From: Prevotella merdae
GTDB taxonomy: Bacteria; Bacteroidota; Bacteroidia; Bacteroidales; Bacteroidaceae
Direction of reading: 5' to 3'
Length of the DNA stretch: 64,000 bases
Assembly: GCF_900290275.1 (NCBI RefSeq)
Contig: NZ_LT985323.1
Coordinates: 1,027,059 to 1,091,058 of the forward strand
A program made the translations under genes and the position numbers. The stretch's first letter is position 1; every line of letters begins with the position of its first letter. Positions 1 through 10,266 of the stretch are shown one piece after another. The notes beneath the pieces are model-generated. The model was not told the origin of the DNA and did no database searches. It worked only from the letters and a program-made list of their open reading frames with translations.

Positions 1-1
1 G

Positions 2-3000
2 GCTGTAAGCATGAAGCGTGTGTTCCCGTATGCGGGCAAGGATGAGGCCAAGCACAAGGATGCAGGTCTCGACCTCTGGTACGACGTAACATACGCAGCC
101 GATGGCATGACACCGGCACAGGCACGCAACCTTTACAAGTCAACAGCTGGTGTTCAGTATGCACAGCGCATACCTATCTACAAGCCTTATGGCGGCGAAA
201 AGTTCCGTCCCATATCGCCTGCCGATATTGCTCGTGCACAGAAGGCGGCTTCAACAATGCCGCTCAACGACCCATTGTTGCCCGACCAGTGGCATTACCA
301 CAACGATGGAAGCATACAGGGCAGTGTTGCCGGCAATGACATCAACCTCTTCAAGGCATGGGAGACAGGCGTTACAGGCTCTAAGGATGTTGTTGTAGCT
401 ATTATTGACGGTGGTTTCCAAATAGACCATCCAGACCTTAAGGACAACCTTTGGATAAATGAGGCCGAGCTTAACGGCAAGCCTGGTGTTGATGATGATG
501 GTGATGGATTTGTTGATGACGTATATGGTTACAACTTTGTAATCAACTCTTCCAACATCAATGCCCATTCTCATGGTACACATGTGGCAGGTACTGTAGG
601 TGCCACTAATGGCAATGGTATCGGTGTTGCAGGTGTTGCCGGTGGTAAAGATGGTACTGGTGGTGTAAAGATGATGGTATGTCAGGTATTCGATTCGCGT
701 GCCAGCAGTTCGGCTGAAGCCGACTTTGGTGCTGCCCTTGTCTATGCAGCCGACCGTGGTGCAAGCATTGCCCAATGTTCATGGGGTATGGGTATGCCTG
801 ATGATGAGGACAAATCGGTAACCGAAGCCGTTAAGTACTTTACCAAGAACGGTGGTGGCGACAAGATGAATGGCGGTTTATGTATATTTGCTGCCGGAAA
901 CAACGGCGAGGAAGGTCGCTTCTTCCCAGGTTGTCTCGACGAGGTAGTGGCTGTTGGTTCTATGGGTGCCGATGGTTATGTAACCAGCTATTCCAATTAC
1001 GGCACATGGGTAGACGTTACAGCTCCTGGCGGTCTTATGGATTATGGACAGAAGCTTGGTGTTCTCTCTACATTGCCTAACAGTACATATGGATACAATG
1101 AGGGCACATCAATGGCATGTCCACATGTATCTGGTATCGCTGCCCTTATTCTATCTAAGTATGGCAACAAGAACTTCTCTAACGAGACACTCCGCACATT
1201 GCTTACTACATCCGTAAACGACCTATACACCCTTAACCCCAACTATGTTGGAAAGATGGGTTCGGGCTTTATCGATGCTTATAAGGCATTGCAGGGTAAG
1301 GAAGGTACTGTGCCTTCTGCCGTTGCCGACTTTACTGTCACTCCTTCGCACGATAATGCCCTCATCGAGTGGATTATCCCAGAGAGTGAGGAGAAGAGCA
1401 TCGACCACCATGTTATATATTATAGCAAAGAGCCGTTTACTGCAGAAGACAATCTTAATAAGCTCAACTCGGTTTCGGTTGACACCAAGTTTAAGCTCTC
1501 TGGTGACGCTATGTCTTACGAGCTTCAGAACTTGGAGGCTTCTACAAAATATTACTTTGCTATCGTTGCTTACAACCGTTGGGGCAAGGCTTCGGCTGTA
1601 TCGCCTATTAAGGAGGCAACGACCAACGAAGGTCCTAAGGTTAAGCTCGACAAGACTTCACTCTCTATGACTGTGGATGCTGCAAAGAATCCTACAGCCA
1701 ATACTTCGTTTAATATTACCAATGCAGGCAAGGGTATGCTTAAGTATGAGCTTACAGCTGCCACCACCAAAGCAACTATGTCTACCCAGGTGCGTGCCGA
1801 GAAGCCGTCACCGGGTCAGGTAGTTCCGTTCAGCGGTATAGTGGCTCCTACACTTGCAAAGAGCAATGCTGTTGCTACTTCTGACTATCAAGCAAAGGAT
1901 TGGCCAAGCACACTCACCTATTCAGAGCAGCTGTACAGCTACTTGGGCGAGAGTGATACCAAGTTGCCTAACGCGCTTGCACAGTACTTCTATGTAGACA
2001 AGAAGCTGTATCCTAACGGTTTTAACCTCACTGCTTTGAAGATTCAAGGTCAGAACGGTGTAGACCCTGTTGTCGAGATATACGACGGTTCACGTTCTAT
2101 ATCTACAGCAAGTCTCATTCAGAATGTAAAATATCAGTTCTGGGCTTACAACTACAATCTTGCTTTGACAGAACAAATCTATTTCGCTCCTGGTTCAAGC
2201 TTTTGGGTTGTGGCTAAGTTCCCTGCAGGTGCCAAGAATCCTCTTGGTGCAGGCAAGACAAGTCAGGACAATGTGGCTCAGTATAGCTTCTACAGTTCTA
2301 ACAACGGTGCAACATGGACACAGCTTACAGAGGTGCTCAAGGGTTCAAGCTTCGAGGCTGTTTCCGATCATCTTACATGGGCTGTCCAGGCTATAAGTCA
2401 GAACCCCGACTGGAGTCAGGTGCTTAATCCTGAGCCTATAAGTGGCGAGGTTCGTCCAGGCGAAAGCCAGGCTGTAACACTCAAGAATGATGGACAGAAA
2501 CTCGTAAACGGCACATACAAGTTTAATATACATGTTAAGTCGAACGAGGCTAAAGACTCTAAGCAGCAGGTGGCTTTAACTATGAATGTTAAAGGCTATC
2601 AGCCCGAACTGCACAGCCAGCAGCTCGTCGACTTTGGCAATCTGCTTGTTGGCGAACAGAAGACTATTGATGTAGAGCTTACCAACAGCGGCTACGGCGT
2701 GTTTGGTGGATCGTATGGCTACTTGCAGGCGCCTAAAAACGTCACATCTTCTTCCGACCAGTTCGATGTATCTAAGGGTACACAGAACATAGCAGCCCGT
2801 TCTACTGGTACATTGCCGGTAACGTTCAAGCCAACAAAGGCAGGCAACTTTACCAGCAACATCACATTGATAGACAAGAACAACATCAAGCACACCTTTG
2901 TAGTGCGCGGTGTGGCTTCGGCAACATCAAATCTGGAGCTTAACAAGAGTGAGTTCGACCTTGGCGACCTCAAGGTAGGTGGCGAGACTAAGACTGCTAC

Positions 3001-6000
3001 CGTTACGCTTAAGAATACGGGCGAGTATCCGTTGCAGTATGTATTCCCGAAGTTCTCTTCGGCTACTATAGACGGTTCTACCACACGTGTACACAAGTTC
3101 GGCTACACACTCAAGTCGAATGTTGCTGGTGACGATACATTTGAGTATGAGCCAGCTCCTGAGCTTGCCGACGAGACCGACATCACTTCACAGTTCAACA
3201 GCAACAACTGGCAGTCGGGTCCTGTAAAGGTTGGCTTCAAGTTCCCATTCTATGGCAAGGAATACGATCAGGTATACATCTCGTCTTATGGTGGACTGAG
3301 CATGCTTCCTATCGACGGTCGCATCTCTTGTATGGTTCCTACAGGCGACTGTGTAGAGGGTCTTGGTTATGTTTCTGCCTATACCAACTCTGGTTGGATG
3401 GATATGGGCGGCAACAGTAAGATAACCTACGGACATAAGGACGGTAAGTTCTATGTCAAGTTCAAGGATGTTGTAACACCTGCAACAGCAGGTGGCGGCG
3501 AGACCACAACTCTTAGCTTCCATATGGCACTATGTCCTGACGGCAGTGTAGAGGTATTCTACGACGATTACAATCCTGCTGGCGTATTTGGTAGCGGTGG
3601 TAACAACTTCGTTGGTGTGAGCGATATCGCGGCAAAGGATGCTTGCGTCTTTACCGATGCATCAAAGGTTCACTCGTCAAGTAGTGGCTACGATGCTCCT
3701 TACTACGACATAGAGACTGGCAGTGCAATAAAGATTGTGGCTCCTGCCAAGTCGATGATAAAGAGTCTTTCAAGTACCGATGGCTACATTGGCAACGGCG
3801 ATAGTAAGGACATCACTATAACTCTTGAGGCTGGTGACAACCTCTATGCAGGCGAGCTTACCAACTATCTCACAGTGCTTACTAATGACCCTGCACATGC
3901 AAGCAGCAACATTGCGCTTAAGGCAAATATCACAGGCGACAACCTAAAGGCTGATGCCAAGACCGATGTCGAGAGCGTAGACTTTGGCAATGTATTCCAG
4001 ACATCTGTACAGAATCACAACGTGCTTCTAAGCAATAATGGTAAGGACGTGCTCCATGTTAGTGGCGTAAGCGTTAAGAACGGCAAGTTCACTGTAGCTG
4101 ATGATGTTAAGAGTGCGTTTGATGTACCTGCTGGTCAGGGCAAGGACATTACTGTTACGCTGCCTACAGAACAGAAGGGTGCTGTAGAGGACGTTCTCGT
4201 TATCAATTATGCAGATGGTACATCAAACGAGGTTGCTCTTAAGGGTACCGTAATAGGTACACCGGTATGGAATGCAACACCAGATGCTGTTGAGCTTGAA
4301 ACTGCATACGGCGTTAATGCAAAGCAGGACATCAAGGTTACCAATACTGGTGACGAGCCTCTTAACTTCTATGCCGAACCTGAAACTTGGTATCGTACAC
4401 TTGATGTTGCAGAGGAAGGCGACTCTAAGGTTGACTATGTATTCCGCTCTAAGAGCGACGGCTTCGACGTTCCGTTCAATTGGGTGGATATTACAGAAGA
4501 CTATACCGAGCACATGCCGTACTCTTACTACATCGACAAGACCGACTTCAAGAAGGTAACATTGCCGTTCGAGTTCCCGTTCTATGGCAAGAAGTACAAG
4601 GAGATGTACATCTACAACACTGGTTTCGTATCATTCGACGAGCCGGTTGAAGACTACAAGCAGTTCCCCGAGCCGCCTGCAAGTCTGCCTACAACAGAGA
4701 CATTCTACAGCAATATCATCTGTCCGTTCTGGGGCAACCACTCTATGAACACTCCTTCAGCTGACGGTGTATACTATAAGGCTAACGAGGACAACGTAGT
4801 GGTATCTTACAAGAACTATGGCAACACCATGATGCAGGGCATGAACTTCCAGGTTATCCTGCGCAAGGATGGTTCGTTCAAGTTCCAGTACGACCTCGAT
4901 CCTAACGGTATGCAGATAGGCGTATTCGGTCTCTGTGGTATCATGGACCATAGCGAGACACGCGGTATCACTCCGTCGGATATGTACATCAACCCAGGCA
5001 ATGCCCTTGAGTTTACTCCGTACAAGAATTATGTAGTAGCTCCAGGCGAGACTGCAACTATGCCTATTGAGCTCTTTGCCGACAAGCTTGCCGACGTATA
5101 CAACTACGAGCTGAACCTTAAGACTAACGCTCCTGCCAACGAGAGTGTCAAGCTCCCAGTTGCTCTCAACATCACCGGTGCTGCCGAGCCAGTATTCCCG
5201 ACTGACATCAACGTAGAGCAGGTGGTAAATCCGTATCCAATGGAGCCTGTATACCACGAGTTCCAGATAGAGAACAAGGGCAGCAAGGCCTTCACTATCG
5301 ACGATGTGGCTTCTGAGCTGTTCGCTGTATCCGATCCTGACGACCTATATGCCACACCAGAGGCTTTGCTTGAGGTATATACCGATGCTAATAGCGGTGG
5401 TGGCGAGCCAGGATTCCCAGACGAACCTTGGGGCGTAAAACCTGCTGATGTCAATACTACAATGGCTTGGATGCCTTACCAGCAAGGTATGATGGCTCCT
5501 ATCACAGTAGGCAAGGATCCGGTTAAGTTCCGTATCTCTCTCTACGACGTAAGCAAAGTGCGTCAGAAGGATTATCCTATCCTCTTTGCTGTAAGCGGAC
5601 TTGAGGACGAGGAAATCCAGGGCACAATCAAGGTTAATATTACAAAGGCTCCTGTCGTATCGTTCGACCAGGACGAGCTGCATATTAATAATGTGTCAAG
5701 CGACTATACCGGCGAGTCTTCTGTAAAGATGCTCAACGAAGGCGGATATAAGCTTAAGTACTCTCTACGTCTTGAACCTTCAGGACGCGATGATGCAGAA
5801 GGCGACTACGAGGGTGGCAACGATCCTTCTCCTACATTCAATGTTATTGCTCATCCTTCTAAGGATGTAGCTAAGCAGTTCACCGAGGCATGCGTAGCAC
5901 GTCTCCATGGCAAGAACATCTTTAAGGCTCTCGGCATAAAGAAGGTTAAGGACGACCAGAAGTTCATTTACGACGTGCCAACGGGTGTTGAGGACAACAT

Positions 6001-7627
6001 GCTCTACTACCCGGTACTCAATCCGGTAAGTAATGCTCAGGCAGCCATTATGGGTACTGGAGCAAGCGCACTCGACGAGAACTTCTATGCAGCCACACGT
6101 TTCGAAGCACCTGCCGAAGGCTTCAACCTTACCCACCTCTATTTCGTGGGAACAGTGGGCAATCTTGAGAATGTGGACATTGAGGCTTCTGTAATCCTCG
6201 GCAATGATGTTACAGCCGACAACCGTACTATTGGCCACGGCAAGCTTCACGTCGATTATGAGGAGCCTACAGATAATGGATATATGGGCGAACCGCGAAT
6301 GCTTGAGTTCGATAATCCTGTATACATCAACCCTGCCGATACATTCTATGTAGTGCTTAAGTATCCTGCTGGTTATAGGTCATCTGCTCTTATGGCTACA
6401 AAGGATGGCACTATGGAGACCAACCGCTATATGGCTCACCTCAAGTCGCTCGGCGGCTGGGTAGACATTGAGGCTCTGTACGACAATGCTTACAGTTACG
6501 GAGCATTTGGCTACTTCATGACATGTATCGAGCACGAGAAGGGCGAACCTTGGATCAAGTTACTCAATGAGCAGAAGGAGGGTGTGTTGGAGGCAAATGC
6601 ATCATTGCCAATCAACTTCCAGATCAATGCCAAGAGTGCTTACTTTGCCAAGAACAACAAGGCTACTCTTGTTGTAAAGAGCAACGATCCGGCTAACCCT
6701 ACTGTTAACTATCACATCTATCTCGACCGCAATGCAGCTCCTGAAATTGAGGTTCCAGAAGGTATCGTAGCTGCCAACCAAGGTGAGTCTACTAAGATAG
6801 CATTTAACGTAGCCGATGCCGAGAACGAGGCATTCAGCGTATCGTTCGAGGACAGCAAGTCTTACACTTCTGTTGAATCTTACAACGAGGCTGATGGTGT
6901 AACATTCGAGAATGGTGTGTTTGGTGTGCCAGAGGGCAAGCAGCTCAAGGCTACATTGAATATTATTCCTGAGTATGGTTATAATAAGGTGGGCAGTGGC
7001 GTTATTACTGTTTCTGCTACCGATGCAAGTGGCAATGCTTCAAATGCAAATGTCAACTACAATGTAGTATTCAAGAACCGTGCTCCAGAGTTCATCGGAC
7101 AGACTGAGATGACGTATGGCGTGGGTGAACAGTCGTCTATCATTAACTATTCATCGCTCTTCAGCGACCCAGATGGCGACCAGCTTACATACACTGCAAC
7201 ATCTGCAAATAGCAATGTGGCTGCTGTATTCACCTCAGAGGATGGCTTCATTATCAGTGCCAAGATGATAGGCAAGACCTCTGTTAATGTGGTTGCTACC
7301 GATGCTAACGGTGCTTCTACCGAGCAGAAGATAACTGTCAACGTTATCAATGCTACTGGTATTGGCAGCATCAACTCTGACAACGGCAATATCACTGTTG
7401 ATACAAATGGCGACAATGGTTCGGTAGGTGTCAAGGTTAATGGTAATGTAGCCAAGGCTGTCATCTGCGTATACGATGCAGCTGGTCAGCTTCTTGCCAA
7501 GAAGACCGTTAATAACCTGCATGCAGGCGATACTGTTACTCTCGACATTGCCAACAACGGTCAGGGTGTTTACACCCTCAATGCTGTGCTCGATGGTGAG
7601 ACTACAACAGTAAAGTTTGTTAAGTAA
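2..7627 (+). CDS. S8 (subtilisin-family) secreted serine protease with long multidomain stalk, 5' partial
   Basis: Secreted serine endopeptidase; substrate unknown. The frame is open at the left edge (sense codons precede the first ATG at 11) and the visible N-terminus looks like the middle of a propeptide with no signal peptide, so the true start lies outside the window. Numbered from that ATG, the catalytic triad is Asp133 (IIDGGFQIDHPD), His188 (HSHGTHVAG) and Ser367 (GTSMACPHVSG), with oxyanion Asn297 (AAGNN). A fibronectin III-like domain follows at about 435-530. Next come repeated ASH/choice-of-anchor-like beta domains (for example FGNLLVGE and FDLGDLKVGG), including two copies of a module with FPFYGK near 1075 and 1520, and Ig/cadherin-like domains near 2240-2430. 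The last 90 or so residues resemble a T9SS sorting domain ending in KFVK. At over 2538 residues it is far longer than a typical subtilase. The protease call is firm; the stalk domains are inferred from sequence character. Confidence 0.93.
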   Translation, partial: AVSMKRVFPYAGKDEAKHKDAGLDLWYDVTYAADGMTPAQARNLYKSTAGVQYAQRIPIYKPYGGEKFRPISPADIARAQKAASTMPLNDPLLPDQWHYHNDGSIQGSVAGNDINLFKAWETGVTGSKDVVVAIIDGGFQIDHPDLKDNLWINEAELNGKPGVDDDGDGFVDDVYGYNFVINSSNINAHSHGTHVAGTVGATNGNGIGVAGVAGGKDGTGGVKMMVCQVFDSRASSSAEADFGAALVYAADRGASIAQCSWGMGMPDDEDKSVTEAVKYFTKNGGGDKMNGGLCIFAAGNNGEEGRFFPGCLDEVVAVGSMGADGYVTSYSNYGTWVDVTAPGGLMDYGQKLGVLSTLPNSTYGYNEGTSMACPHVSGIAALILSKYGNKNFSNETLRTLLTTSVNDLYTLNPNYVGKMGSGFIDAYKALQGKEGTVPSAVADFTVTPSHDNALIEWIIPESEEKSIDHHVIYYSKEPFTAEDNLNKLNSVSVDTKFKLSGDAMSYELQNLEASTKYYFAIVAYNRWGKASAVSPIKEATTNEGPKVKLDKTSLSMTVDAAKNPTANTSFNITNAGKGMLKYELTAATTKATMSTQVRAEKPSPGQVVPFSGIVAPTLAKSNAVATSDYQAKDWPSTLTYSEQLYSYLGESDTKLPNALAQYFYVDKKLYPNGFNLTALKIQGQNGVDPVVEIYDGSRSISTASLIQNVKYQFWAYNYNLALTEQIYFAPGSSFWVVAKFPAGAKNPLGAGKTSQDNVAQYSFYSSNNGATWTQLTEVLKGSSFEAVSDHLTWAVQAISQNPDWSQVLNPEPISGEVRPGESQAVTLKNDGQKLVNGTYKFNIHVKSNEAKDSKQQVALTMNVKGYQPELHSQQLVDFGNLLVGEQKTIDVELTNSGYGVFGGSYGYLQAPKNVTSSSDQFDVSKGTQNIAARSTGTLPVTFKPTKAGNFTSNITLIDKNNIKHTFVVRGVASATSNLELNKSEFDLGDLKVGGETKTATVTLKNTGEYPLQYVFPKFSSATIDGSTTRVHKFGYTLKSNVAGDDTFEYEPAPELADETDITSQFNSNNWQSGPVKVGFKFPFYGKEYDQVYISSYGGLSMLPIDGRISCMVPTGDCVEGLGYVSAYTNSGWMDMGGNSKITYGHKDGKFYVKFKDVVTPATAGGGETTTLSFHMALCPDGSVEVFYDDYNPAGVFGSGGNNFVGVSDIAAKDACVFTDASKVHSSSSGYDAPYYDIETGSAIKIVAPAKSMIKSLSSTDGYIGNGDSKDITITLEAGDNLYAGELTNYLTVLTNDPAHASSNIALKANITGDNLKADAKTDVESVDFGNVFQTSVQNHNVLLSNNGKDVLHVSGVSVKNGKFTVADDVKSAFDVPAGQGKDITVTLPTEQKGAVEDVLVINYADGTSNEVALKGTVIGTPVWNATPDAVELETAYGVNAKQDIKVTNTGDEPLNFYAEPETWYRTLDVAEEGDSKVDYVFRSKSDGFDVPFNWVDITEDYTEHMPYSYYIDKTDFKKVTLPFEFPFYGKKYKEMYIYNTGFVSFDEPVEDYKQFPEPPASLPTTETFYSNIICPFWGNHSMNTPSADGVYYKANEDNVVVSYKNYGNTMMQGMNFQVILRKDGSFKFQYDLDPNGMQIGVFGLCGIMDHSETRGITPSDMYINPGNALEFTPYKNYVVAPGETATMPIELFADKLADVYNYELNLKTNAPANESVKLPVALNITGAAEPVFPTDINVEQVVNPYPMEPVYHEFQIENKGSKAFTIDDVASELFAVSDPDDLYATPEALLEVYTDANSGGGEPGFPDEPWGVKPADVNTTMAWMPYQQGMMAPITVGKDPVKFRISLYDVSKVRQKDYPILFAVSGLEDEEIQGTIKVNITKAPVVSFDQDELHINNVSSDYTGESSVKMLNEGGYKLKYSLRLEPSGRDDAEGDYEGGNDPSPTFNVIAHPSKDVAKQFTEACVARLHGKNIFKALGIKKVKDDQKFIYDVPTGVEDNMLYYPVLNPVSNAQAAIMGTGASALDENFYAATRFEAPAEGFNLTHLYFVGTVGNLENVDIEASVILGNDVTADNRTIGHGKLHVDYEEPTDNGYMGEPRMLEFDNPVYINPADTFYVVLKYPAGYRSSALMATKDGTMETNRYMAHLKSLGGWVDIEALYDNAYSYGAFGYFMTCIEHEKGEPWIKLLNEQKEGVLEANASLPINFQINAKSAYFAKNNKATLVVKSNDPANPTVNYHIYLDRNAAPEIEVPEGIVAANQGESTKIAFNVADAENEAFSVSFEDSKSYTSVESYNEADGVTFENGVFGVPEGKQLKATLNIIPEYGYNKVGSGVITVSATDASGNASNANVNYNVVFKNRAPEFIGQTEMTYGVGEQSSIINYSSLFSDPDGDQLTYTATSANSNVAAVFTSEDGFIISAKMIGKTSVNVVATDANGASTEQKITVNVINATGIGSINSDNGNITVDTNGDNGSVGVKVNGNVAKAVICVYDAAGQLLAKKTVNNLHAGDTVTLDIANNGQGVYTLNAVLDGETTTVKFVK

Positions 7628-7692
7628 GGTATAGCCTATTGTAATAAAGACATCCGCAGGTTGGTAGTATAGCTTGCAGGATAAAACAAAGA

Positions 7693-7735
7693 GGGGAGAG
7701 TGCTTGGTTTGAAAGCCAGGTGCTCTCCCTTTTTC
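7693..7735 (+). terminator. Rho-independent terminator of the S8 protease gene
   Basis: A 14-bp stem (GGGAGAGTGCTTGG against CCAGGTGCTCTCCC, with G-U pairs) and an 8-nt loop are followed by a run of five to six T. It sits about 65 nt after the protease stop codon. Confidence 0.8.
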
Positions 7736-7819
7736 GTGTTGTGTGGGCATGTTGAGGTACGATAATAAGTCGTAACTTCAAATTTTTTGTTTATATAATT
7801 AAAATTTATCGCCAAAACT

Positions 7820-7850
7820 GTTGGCGTTACAAAATATTTTTGTAACTTTG
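7820..7850 (+). promoter_or_regulatory. Bacteroidetes-type promoter for the tRNA genes
   Basis: A -33 box GTTG (7820-7823), a 19-nt spacer and a -7 box TAACTTTG (7843-7850) match the Bacteroidetes sigma-ABfr pattern. It lies 20 nt before tRNA-Gly and probably also drives tRNA-Leu. Confidence 0.75.
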
Positions 7851-7870
7851 CACCCGCAATAAAGCGATAT

Positions 7871-7943
7871 GCGGCAATAGCTCAGTTGGTAGAGCACAAC
7901 CTTGCCAAGGTTGGGGTCGCGAGTTCAAGTCTCGTTTGCCGCT
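7871..7943 (+). tRNA. tRNA-Gly (anticodon GCC)
   Basis: A 73-nt cloverleaf. The acceptor arms GCGGCAA and TTGCCGC pair fully. The anticodon stem CAACC/GGTTG encloses the loop TTGCCAA with anticodon GCC at 7904-7906. The T-arm contains GTTCAAG. No 3' CCA is encoded. It reads GGC/GGT codons and is probably co-transcribed with the downstream tRNA-Leu. Confidence 0.96.
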
Positions 7944-8037
7944 CTTTTCATATTGGTAATGGTTTTTAGATAGGTGGCAGAGATGCTGCCGTTTTTTATT
8001 TAAGCCAAATTTTTATCAATGTAACAAGAATAAGGTC

Positions 8038-8123
8038 GCCGCAATGGTGGAATTGGTAGACACGAGGGACTTAAAATCCCTTGGCCAGTAATGGCTGTGC
8101 GGGTTCGAGTCCCGCTCGCGGCA
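8038..8123 (+). tRNA. tRNA-Leu (anticodon TAA)
   Basis: An 86-nt class II tRNA with a long variable arm. The anticodon loop CTTAAAA carries TAA and the T-arm contains GTTCGAG. The acceptor arms GCCGCAA and TCGCGGC have one A-C mismatch at the sixth pair. CCA is not encoded. It reads TTA codons. Confidence 0.95.
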
Positions 8124-8146
8124 CATATATATATTAATAATGTAGA

Positions 8147-8177
8147 GTGGACATTCAATGGATGTTCACTTTTTTTG
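8147..8177 (+). terminator. Terminator after the tRNA pair, abutting prmC
   Basis: GTGGACAT (8147-8154) pairs with ATGTTCAC (8162-8169) with one G-U, followed directly by a run of T. It covers an upstream in-frame ATG at 8158, which argues that prmC starts at 8191. prmC must then be transcribed by read-through past this hairpin or from a promoter I cannot see. Confidence 0.75.
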
Positions 8178-8190
8178 TATACATACGTTT

Positions 8191-9030
8191 ATGACTTACG
8201 AAGAAATATGGCATCGACTTGCTGTTGCCCATGGTATGGGCGAGGCTAAGGCTTTAACAAGGATGCTGCTTGAGGAGAAGTTTGATATGTCGTTTGCCGA
8301 CATATTGTGCGGTGGTATAGAGCAGTTGTCTGCGGTTGATGCCGCGTGGCTTGATTGTGCCGTAAGTAGACTTGAGCGTCAAGAGCCTATACAATATGTG
8401 CTTGGTTGGGCTTGGTTCTGCGGACATCGTTTTGATGTTCAGCCTGGTGTGCTCATTCCACGTCCCGAGACCGAATGGATAGTGGATAGGGTGGTGGATA
8501 TAGTCAACACCATTGGTAGTAGCCAACTGCGCATCCTTGATATCGGTACTGGTAGTGGTTGCATAGCTATCAGCATCAAGAAGGCATTGCCTGAGGCTTA
8601 TGTTGAGGCTTGGGATATATCTGACGATGCACTTGCTATTGCCTCTGCCAATGCCCAAAAGCTTGAGGCAGATGTAAGCTTCTGTTGTCATGATGCTTTG
8701 TCGGTTGAGGCTGATGCCACGCATTGGGATATAATAGTAAGCAATCCTCCGTATATCTGCGATAGCGAGCGTGTGGATATGGATGCCAATGTTCTCGACC
8801 ACGAACCCTCTACAGCCCTATTTGTTCCCGACTCTGATCCGCTCTTGTTTTATCGTGCCATAACACGTTATGCCTTATGCACGTTGCAAAAGGGTGGACA
8901 TCTGCTCTTTGAGTGCAATACCAAGTATGCTGTGGATACGGCAGCCATGATGAAGAAAGAGGGAATGGGTTGTGCCGATGTGGCGGACGATTGCTTTGGG
9001 TTGCCAAGATTCGTGGATGCTAAACTCTAA
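8191..9030 (+). CDS. prmC: Peptide chain release factor N5-glutamine methyltransferase PrmC (HemK)
   Basis: SAM-dependent methyltransferase that methylates the glutamine of the GGQ motif in release factors RF1/RF2 in the cytoplasm. The protein has 279 residues, the usual length. A helical N-terminal substrate-binding domain is followed by the SAM-binding motif DIGTGSGCIAI and the diagnostic NPPY at 185-188. I prefer the ATG at 8191 over the in-frame ATG at 8158 because the latter lies inside a terminator hairpin and would add 11 residues that I do not recognise as part of the family. recX follows after 15 nt and the ComF gene after that, so the three probably form one transcript. Confidence 0.93.
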   Translation: MTYEEIWHRLAVAHGMGEAKALTRMLLEEKFDMSFADILCGGIEQLSAVDAAWLDCAVSRLERQEPIQYVLGWAWFCGHRFDVQPGVLIPRPETEWIVDRVVDIVNTIGSSQLRILDIGTGSGCIAISIKKALPEAYVEAWDISDDALAIASANAQKLEADVSFCCHDALSVEADATHWDIIVSNPPYICDSERVDMDANVLDHEPSTALFVPDSDPLLFYRAITRYALCTLQKGGHLLFECNTKYAVDTAAMMKKEGMGCADVADDCFGLPRFVDAKL

Positions 9031-9045
9031 ACTAACATATACAAC

Positions 9046-9558
9046 ATGTTTCAGAAATCAAAAAAGCAAGTATCAGAGCAAGAAGCCTTGCTTAAACTCT
9101 CCGCATTATGCTCCCAGTCAGAACACTCTTCTGGTGAGATGATGGAGAAGATGCGACGTTGGTCTATGCCTCAAGACGAGGCAGAGCGTGTGCTCGACCG
9201 TCTTATAGACGAACGCTTTGTAGATGACGAGCGCTTTGCAGAATTCTTTGTTCGTGACAAGATAAGATTCGATCGTTGGGGACGTAGAAAGATAGAGCAA
9301 GCTCTTTATCGCAAGGGAGTGGCTCGCGACATTATAGCCAGAGTGCTTGACGAGGTACCTGCCGAAGACTATGAGGAGGCATTGCGCCCGCTACTTGCCT
9401 CGAAAAAGCGTTCGGTAAAGGCAGATAGCGAGTATGAGTTGAACGGTAAACTTATACGTTTTGCTCTTGGTAGAGGATTTGGTATGGACATCATACGCCG
9501 TTGTATAGGTGGCGCCGACGAGTATGATGTGGACGAAACATGTGACGAAGATATATGA
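9046..9558 (+). CDS. recX: RecX family regulatory protein
   Basis: RecX proteins bind RecA filaments and modulate recombination. The 170-residue protein shows the three-helix repeat pattern of the family, including DEAERVLDRLIDERFVDDERFA and GRRKIEQALYRKGV. recA is not nearby. The final 30 residues are acidic. The stop overlaps the start of the downstream ComF gene (ATG at 9555, stop TGA at 9556-9558), so the two are translationally coupled. Confidence 0.88.
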   Translation: MFQKSKKQVSEQEALLKLSALCSQSEHSSGEMMEKMRRWSMPQDEAERVLDRLIDERFVDDERFAEFFVRDKIRFDRWGRRKIEQALYRKGVARDIIARVLDEVPAEDYEEALRPLLASKKRSVKADSEYELNGKLIRFALGRGFGMDIIRRCIGGADEYDVDETCDEDI

Positions 9559-10253
9559 TAAGACGTCTGTTGAAATCGCTGTTGTCTCTTGTCTCACCAC
9601 AACAATGTGCATGCTGTGGTTGTAGATTGGGCATTGATGAGTATGCCATTTGTACTATTTGTGATATTAATATGCCTCGCCGACAAGACCACCTTAATCC
9701 GATGGATAATTCTACCGCACGCCTCTTTTGGGGTATTGCAAAGATAGAACGTTGTGCCTCGTGGATAGACTATGAGTCGCATACCTCATGTGCCAAGGCA
9801 ATATATGCCTTGAAGTATGGCAACCGTCCGGATATTGGCTTTGCTCTTGGCCAGTTGGTTGCCGATGAATTGCAGCCAACTGGTTTCTTTGACGGAATCG
9901 ACTGTATTGTTCCGTTGCCTTTGCATCGCAAACGCCAGCGTGAGCGTGGCTATAACCAGAGTAGGGAATTTGCCTTGGGCTTGTGTTCGGTGTTGCATAT
10001 TGACCTATGTGATGATGCAGTAGAGCGTCTGCGCAATACCAAGAGTCAAGCATCGCTTGTGCATGGCGAGCGATCAACAAATATAAAAGATGCTTTTGGT
10101 GTGGTGCGCCCAGAAGCATTAAATGGCAAGCATGTGCTGATGGTGGATGATATTGTTACGACGGGAGCCACGCTTTCCGAGTGTATTAAGGCGATAAACA
10201 AAGATACGGATGCAAGGGTGAGCGTCCTTACAATTGGGCGTGCCAAGCATTAA
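9555..10253 (+). CDS. ComF family phosphoribosyltransferase-like protein
   Basis: A 232-residue ComF/GntX-type protein. Two cysteine pairs near the N-terminus (CACCGCRL, then CTICD) form a probable zinc ribbon. The C-terminal half is a type I phosphoribosyltransferase fold with the PRPP loop VDDIVTTGAT at about 196-205. The family is tied to DNA uptake in competent bacteria, but its enzymatic role is unsettled and no other competence gene is visible here. It overlaps recX by 4 nt. A short palindrome (TAACTAA ... TTAGTTA, 10251-10273) lies at the junction with the converging lipoprotein gene. Confidence 0.87.
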   Translation: MIRRLLKSLLSLVSPQQCACCGCRLGIDEYAICTICDINMPRRQDHLNPMDNSTARLFWGIAKIERCASWIDYESHTSCAKAIYALKYGNRPDIGFALGQLVADELQPTGFFDGIDCIVPLPLHRKRQRERGYNQSREFALGLCSVLHIDLCDDAVERLRNTKSQASLVHGERSTNIKDAFGVVRPEALNGKHVLMVDDIVTTGATLSECIKAINKDTDARVSVLTIGRAKH

Positions 10254-10266
10254 CTAAGACAATTGT

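Noticed and set aside
11..13. ATG at 11 as the true start of the S8 protease
   Set aside because: The frame is open to the window edge and the sequence after the ATG lacks a signal peptide.
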